Shown piece after piece: positions 56,475 to 58,443 of a stretch of DNA of 58,443 nt; the first letter of the stretch is position 1, and each line of letters begins with the position of its first letter. The position numbers and the translations under genes are program-made. Source of the DNA: Stenotrophomonas maltophilia (GTDB taxonomy: Bacteria > Pseudomonadota > Gammaproteobacteria > Xanthomonadales > Xanthomonadaceae); contig NZ_NIVS01000021.1 of assembly GCF_002205165.1 (NCBI RefSeq), positions 1-58,443 of the forward strand, given 5' to 3'. The notes under the pieces were generated by a model. That model did no database searches and was not told the DNA's origin. It saw nothing but the letters and a program-made list of their open reading frames with translations.

Positions 56475-57950
56475 TCAATGCATCCCGATGTCGCTGGTGA
56501 GCGTATCCACCACGCGCTGCGCCCGTGCCCGCGCGCTTTCTCCACTGCGCGGAATGACAGGCAGGTCCGGGGTGATGCCGGCAACTTCGTCGCTGCCATC
56601 GGCACGCAGGCGTACGCAGTTCGGCACGCGCACGCGCAGGTGCGAATGGGGGAGTTCAGGCGGTGCCTCTGCGCTCATGAAGCCACAGCCATAGCCACCG
56701 CTGCGCGTACCGACCACGCGGGCGATGTGGTTGTCCTGCATGCGCGCGGCAAACATCTCGGCCGAGGAGGCAGTCTTTCCATTGGTCAACACATACACCG
56801 GACCCTTCCACGCGCCCCAGTGCCCGCGCAGATCCTGGGCCCAGTCCAGGCGGTGGGCGATCAGGAAATCATCGATGGCGTCCACGGCAGGCGTCGGCAG
56901 CGGGCCGCCGGAGGTACCCGCCGCGACCAGACGCCGGCACGGTGCGGCGTTCCAGTCCTGCTGCATGCGCCAGACCCACGACAGATCGCAGGCAGGCAGC
57001 GACACCGCCTGCCGCGATGCCTGAAAGGCGGCCCGTTGCGCGCTCAACAGCCGGCGGGCGGCGGGCGTGGGGTGGTGATGGCGCAGCGCGTCGTCGAGCC
57101 GTTCGTACTGTTCATCCAGATATGGCTTGCCCGCGGCCGATTCGCTGACGTCAAGCACGGCGGAGGCCACCGGCGTGGAGGTGAACAGGCGCGCGAGCGT
57201 GTCGCCGCTATCGTCACCGCCCGGGTTGTCCCCCACATCCACCAGCACCGCGTCCACCCCGTCCTGCTGGAAGCGTCGCAGGCTGGCGGCGATCACCTCG
57301 ACCCAGCCACGTCCCAATGTGCCGCGCATCTCCGCAGTGGAGTCGGCGTGCCGCAGTTGTGGCCACAGCGCGTGGCATAGGCCGGGATAGCGCAACGCAT
57401 CGAACTCGTGCAACCGCAGCAGGCCGATCCGGCGCCCATCCGGCAACGACAGAATGCCGGTTCGCAGCATGGGGTCGGCGCCATCGTTCAACGGCTGGTA
57501 GCCCGGCAGCGTTTCCAGCGGCAGGCTGAAATCGTGGCGACCTTCGTCGGACACGCCGAGCAGCGCACAGCCCGCGCCAGCGCCCAGGGTGCGTGGGTCC
57601 ACGGCAGCGGGTGCGACGGCGCGGGGCGCCTGCTCAAGCGGATCGAGCAGACTGAGGTGGCCATCATGGAAGCCGGCCAGGAAGGTGCGAAGCGCCTGGG
57701 CCGCCTGCGCATCGGTCTGCGCTTCGGCCAGCGAGCGCTGCGCGGAAGCATCCAGCGCGGGGAGATCCACGCCGCCCTGAGGCGAGGCGACCCAGGCCAG
57801 GTGCGCGTAGTCCTGCTCCAGCAGCTGCTTGAGTGCCGCATGGTCGGCCTGCCAGGCGCTGCGATCGAACGCCGGCGCGGCGCGGGATGCGTCGGGCGAG
57901 GCCATGGCCAGCATCGCCAGTGTGATCACGATCCCTCTCGTCCCTGCCAT
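56475..57950 (-). CDS. S41-family peptidase-like exported protein
   Basis: The 491-residue protein has a signal peptide (MAGTRGIVITLAMLAMASPDASRAAP) and an S41 (C-terminal processing peptidase/tricorn-like) catalytic domain. VYVLTNGKTASSAEMFAARM near residue 400 holds the nucleophile Ser, and VDAVLVDVGDNPGGDDSGD near residue 236 is the family's substrate-binding strand region. No PDZ domain was recognised. I chose the ATG at 57950 because it starts the signal peptide. It is monocistronic and convergent with the possible small membrane gene. Substrate unknown. Confidence 0.85.
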   Translation of the reverse strand: MAGTRGIVITLAMLAMASPDASRAAPAFDRSAWQADHAALKQLLEQDYAHLAWVASPQGGVDLPALDASAQRSLAEAQTDAQAAQALRTFLAGFHDGHLSLLDPLEQAPRAVAPAAVDPRTLGAGAGCALLGVSDEGRHDFSLPLETLPGYQPLNDGADPMLRTGILSLPDGRRIGLLRLHEFDALRYPGLCHALWPQLRHADSTAEMRGTLGRGWVEVIAASLRRFQQDGVDAVLVDVGDNPGGDDSGDTLARLFTSTPVASAVLDVSESAAGKPYLDEQYERLDDALRHHHPTPAARRLLSAQRAAFQASRQAVSLPACDLSWVWRMQQDWNAAPCRRLVAAGTSGGPLPTPAVDAIDDFLIAHRLDWAQDLRGHWGAWKGPVYVLTNGKTASSAEMFAARMQDNHIARVVGTRSGGYGCGFMSAEAPPELPHSHLRVRVPNCVRLRADGSDEVAGITPDLPVIPRSGESARARAQRVVDTLTSDIGMH

Positions 57951-58168
57951 ACAGCCTCCTTGCGACCGGGTGATGCCCGCACAGATGAGCGCGACCAGAT
58001 CATGTGTGCGCGATTGACTGCCATGGATCGTAGCCAATGCGCTTCACCGTCGGTAGTCCCGTTCGCGCCGCAGCCGGCGACAGTCTCACGCCGCCGTTCC
58101 CCCGGTGCGCGCACGATCAAAACGATACCCGGCCACAGTGGGCGTCGACGATCCCACGGAGCGCTGCC

Positions 58169-58443
58169 ATGAACACGGTTAGCAATGGTCACGCGATACG
58201 CGAACTGAACCAGATCATTGGCATCGCACGCGACGGCCACGAGATCTATGCCAAGGCAGTTTCCGGTGTGCAGATGCACGATCCGCCGTTGAGCGCCTTG
58301 ATGATGCGGATGGCGGCGTCTAAGACGCAGGTCGTCGCCCGCGGGACCCCGGAGGGGGGCGGGGGCGGGGGGCCCCCCCCCCCCCCCCCCCACCGGGGGG
58401 GGCCCGGGCCGGGGGGGGTGGGGGGGGGGGGGGGGGGGGGGGG
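58169..58443 (+). CDS. PA2169-family four-helix-bundle protein (DUF2383), cut off
   Basis: Translation from the ATG gives MNTVSNGHAIRELNQIIGIA followed by RDGHEIYAKAVSGVQMHDPP. This resembles the first helices of the DUF2383/PA2169 family (ferritin-like four-helix bundles of unknown function, often stress-linked). The frame is believable to about position 58340; beyond that the sequence turns into G/C homopolymer and cannot be trusted. The 3' part of the gene is missing from the window. Confidence 0.55.
   Translation, partial: MNTVSNGHAIRELNQIIGIARDGHEIYAKAVSGVQMHDPPLSALMMRMAASKTQVVARGTPEGGGGGGPPPPPPHRGGPGPGGVGGGGGGG
58350..58443. other. G/C homopolymer tail, probable assembly artefact
   Basis: From about 58350 the sequence is almost entirely runs of G and C, ending in runs of G. 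No known biological element has this composition, and it abuts the window end. Low-quality poly-G reads at a contig edge are the likely cause. Confidence 0.8.

Overview
The window is high-GC, densely packed gammaproteobacterial DNA of the Xanthomonadaceae type, most probably a Stenotrophomonas. Three things point there. GTAG-headed palindromic (SMAG/REP-like) repeats recur between genes. An AmpR / L2-type class A beta-lactamase pair is present. A fused phosphatase-synthase for glucosylglycerol (GgpPS) lies next to an MFS transporter, an arrangement I recall from S. rhizophila. The last ~95 bases are almost pure G/C homopolymer and look like a contig-end artefact.

Layout. 287-4248: sucCD and glutamine-dependent NAD synthetase. 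4456-7240: bamD diverging from rluD-pgeF. 7278-20497: a variable block between pgeF and clpB, which are adjacent in E. coli. It holds a truncated DCC-family gene, an otsB-GH15-otsA trehalose cluster, a TonB-dependent receptor, a DUF3574 lipoprotein, poxB, an NCS2-like permease, a GST and a protein with two DTG aspartic-protease motifs. 20603-32210: clpB with a near-consensus heat-shock promoter, an O-acetylhomoserine sulfhydrylase, an AraC/GyrI-type regulator, ybaL, a second TonB receptor and a YheS-type ABC-F protein. 32250-34259: ampR and the divergent beta-lactamase. 34344-37921: ggpPS and its MFS partner. 38084-39771: a lipoprotein and a three-repeat DUF3011 protein. 39943-56053: a long conserved housekeeping stretch, aspS, GNAT, alpha/beta hydrolase, yebC, ruvC, ruvA, kup, ruvB, ybgC-tolQRAB-pal-cpoB, queE, queC and tRNA-Lys(TTT). 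56305-58443: a possible small membrane protein, an S41 peptidase and a cut-off DUF2383 gene.

How the genes work together. Much of the accessory content fits osmotic and stress adaptation: trehalose synthesis (OtsA/OtsB), glucosylglycerol synthesis (GgpPS), K+ uptake (Kup), a YbaL-type cation/H+ antiporter and ClpB. The housekeeping part supplies the TCA cycle (SucCD), NAD synthesis, outer-membrane assembly (BamD), envelope integrity (Tol-Pal-CpoB), Holliday-junction resolution (RuvABC), and queuosine precursor synthesis (QueE, QueC) beside tRNA-Lys. No rRNA, CRISPR array, prophage or insertion-sequence transposase was seen. The notable material is the dual compatible-solute capacity, the disrupted pgeF-clpB neighbourhood, the palindromic repeats that appear to supply part of a promoter and the end of a gene, and the repeat-rich gap between kup and ruvB.
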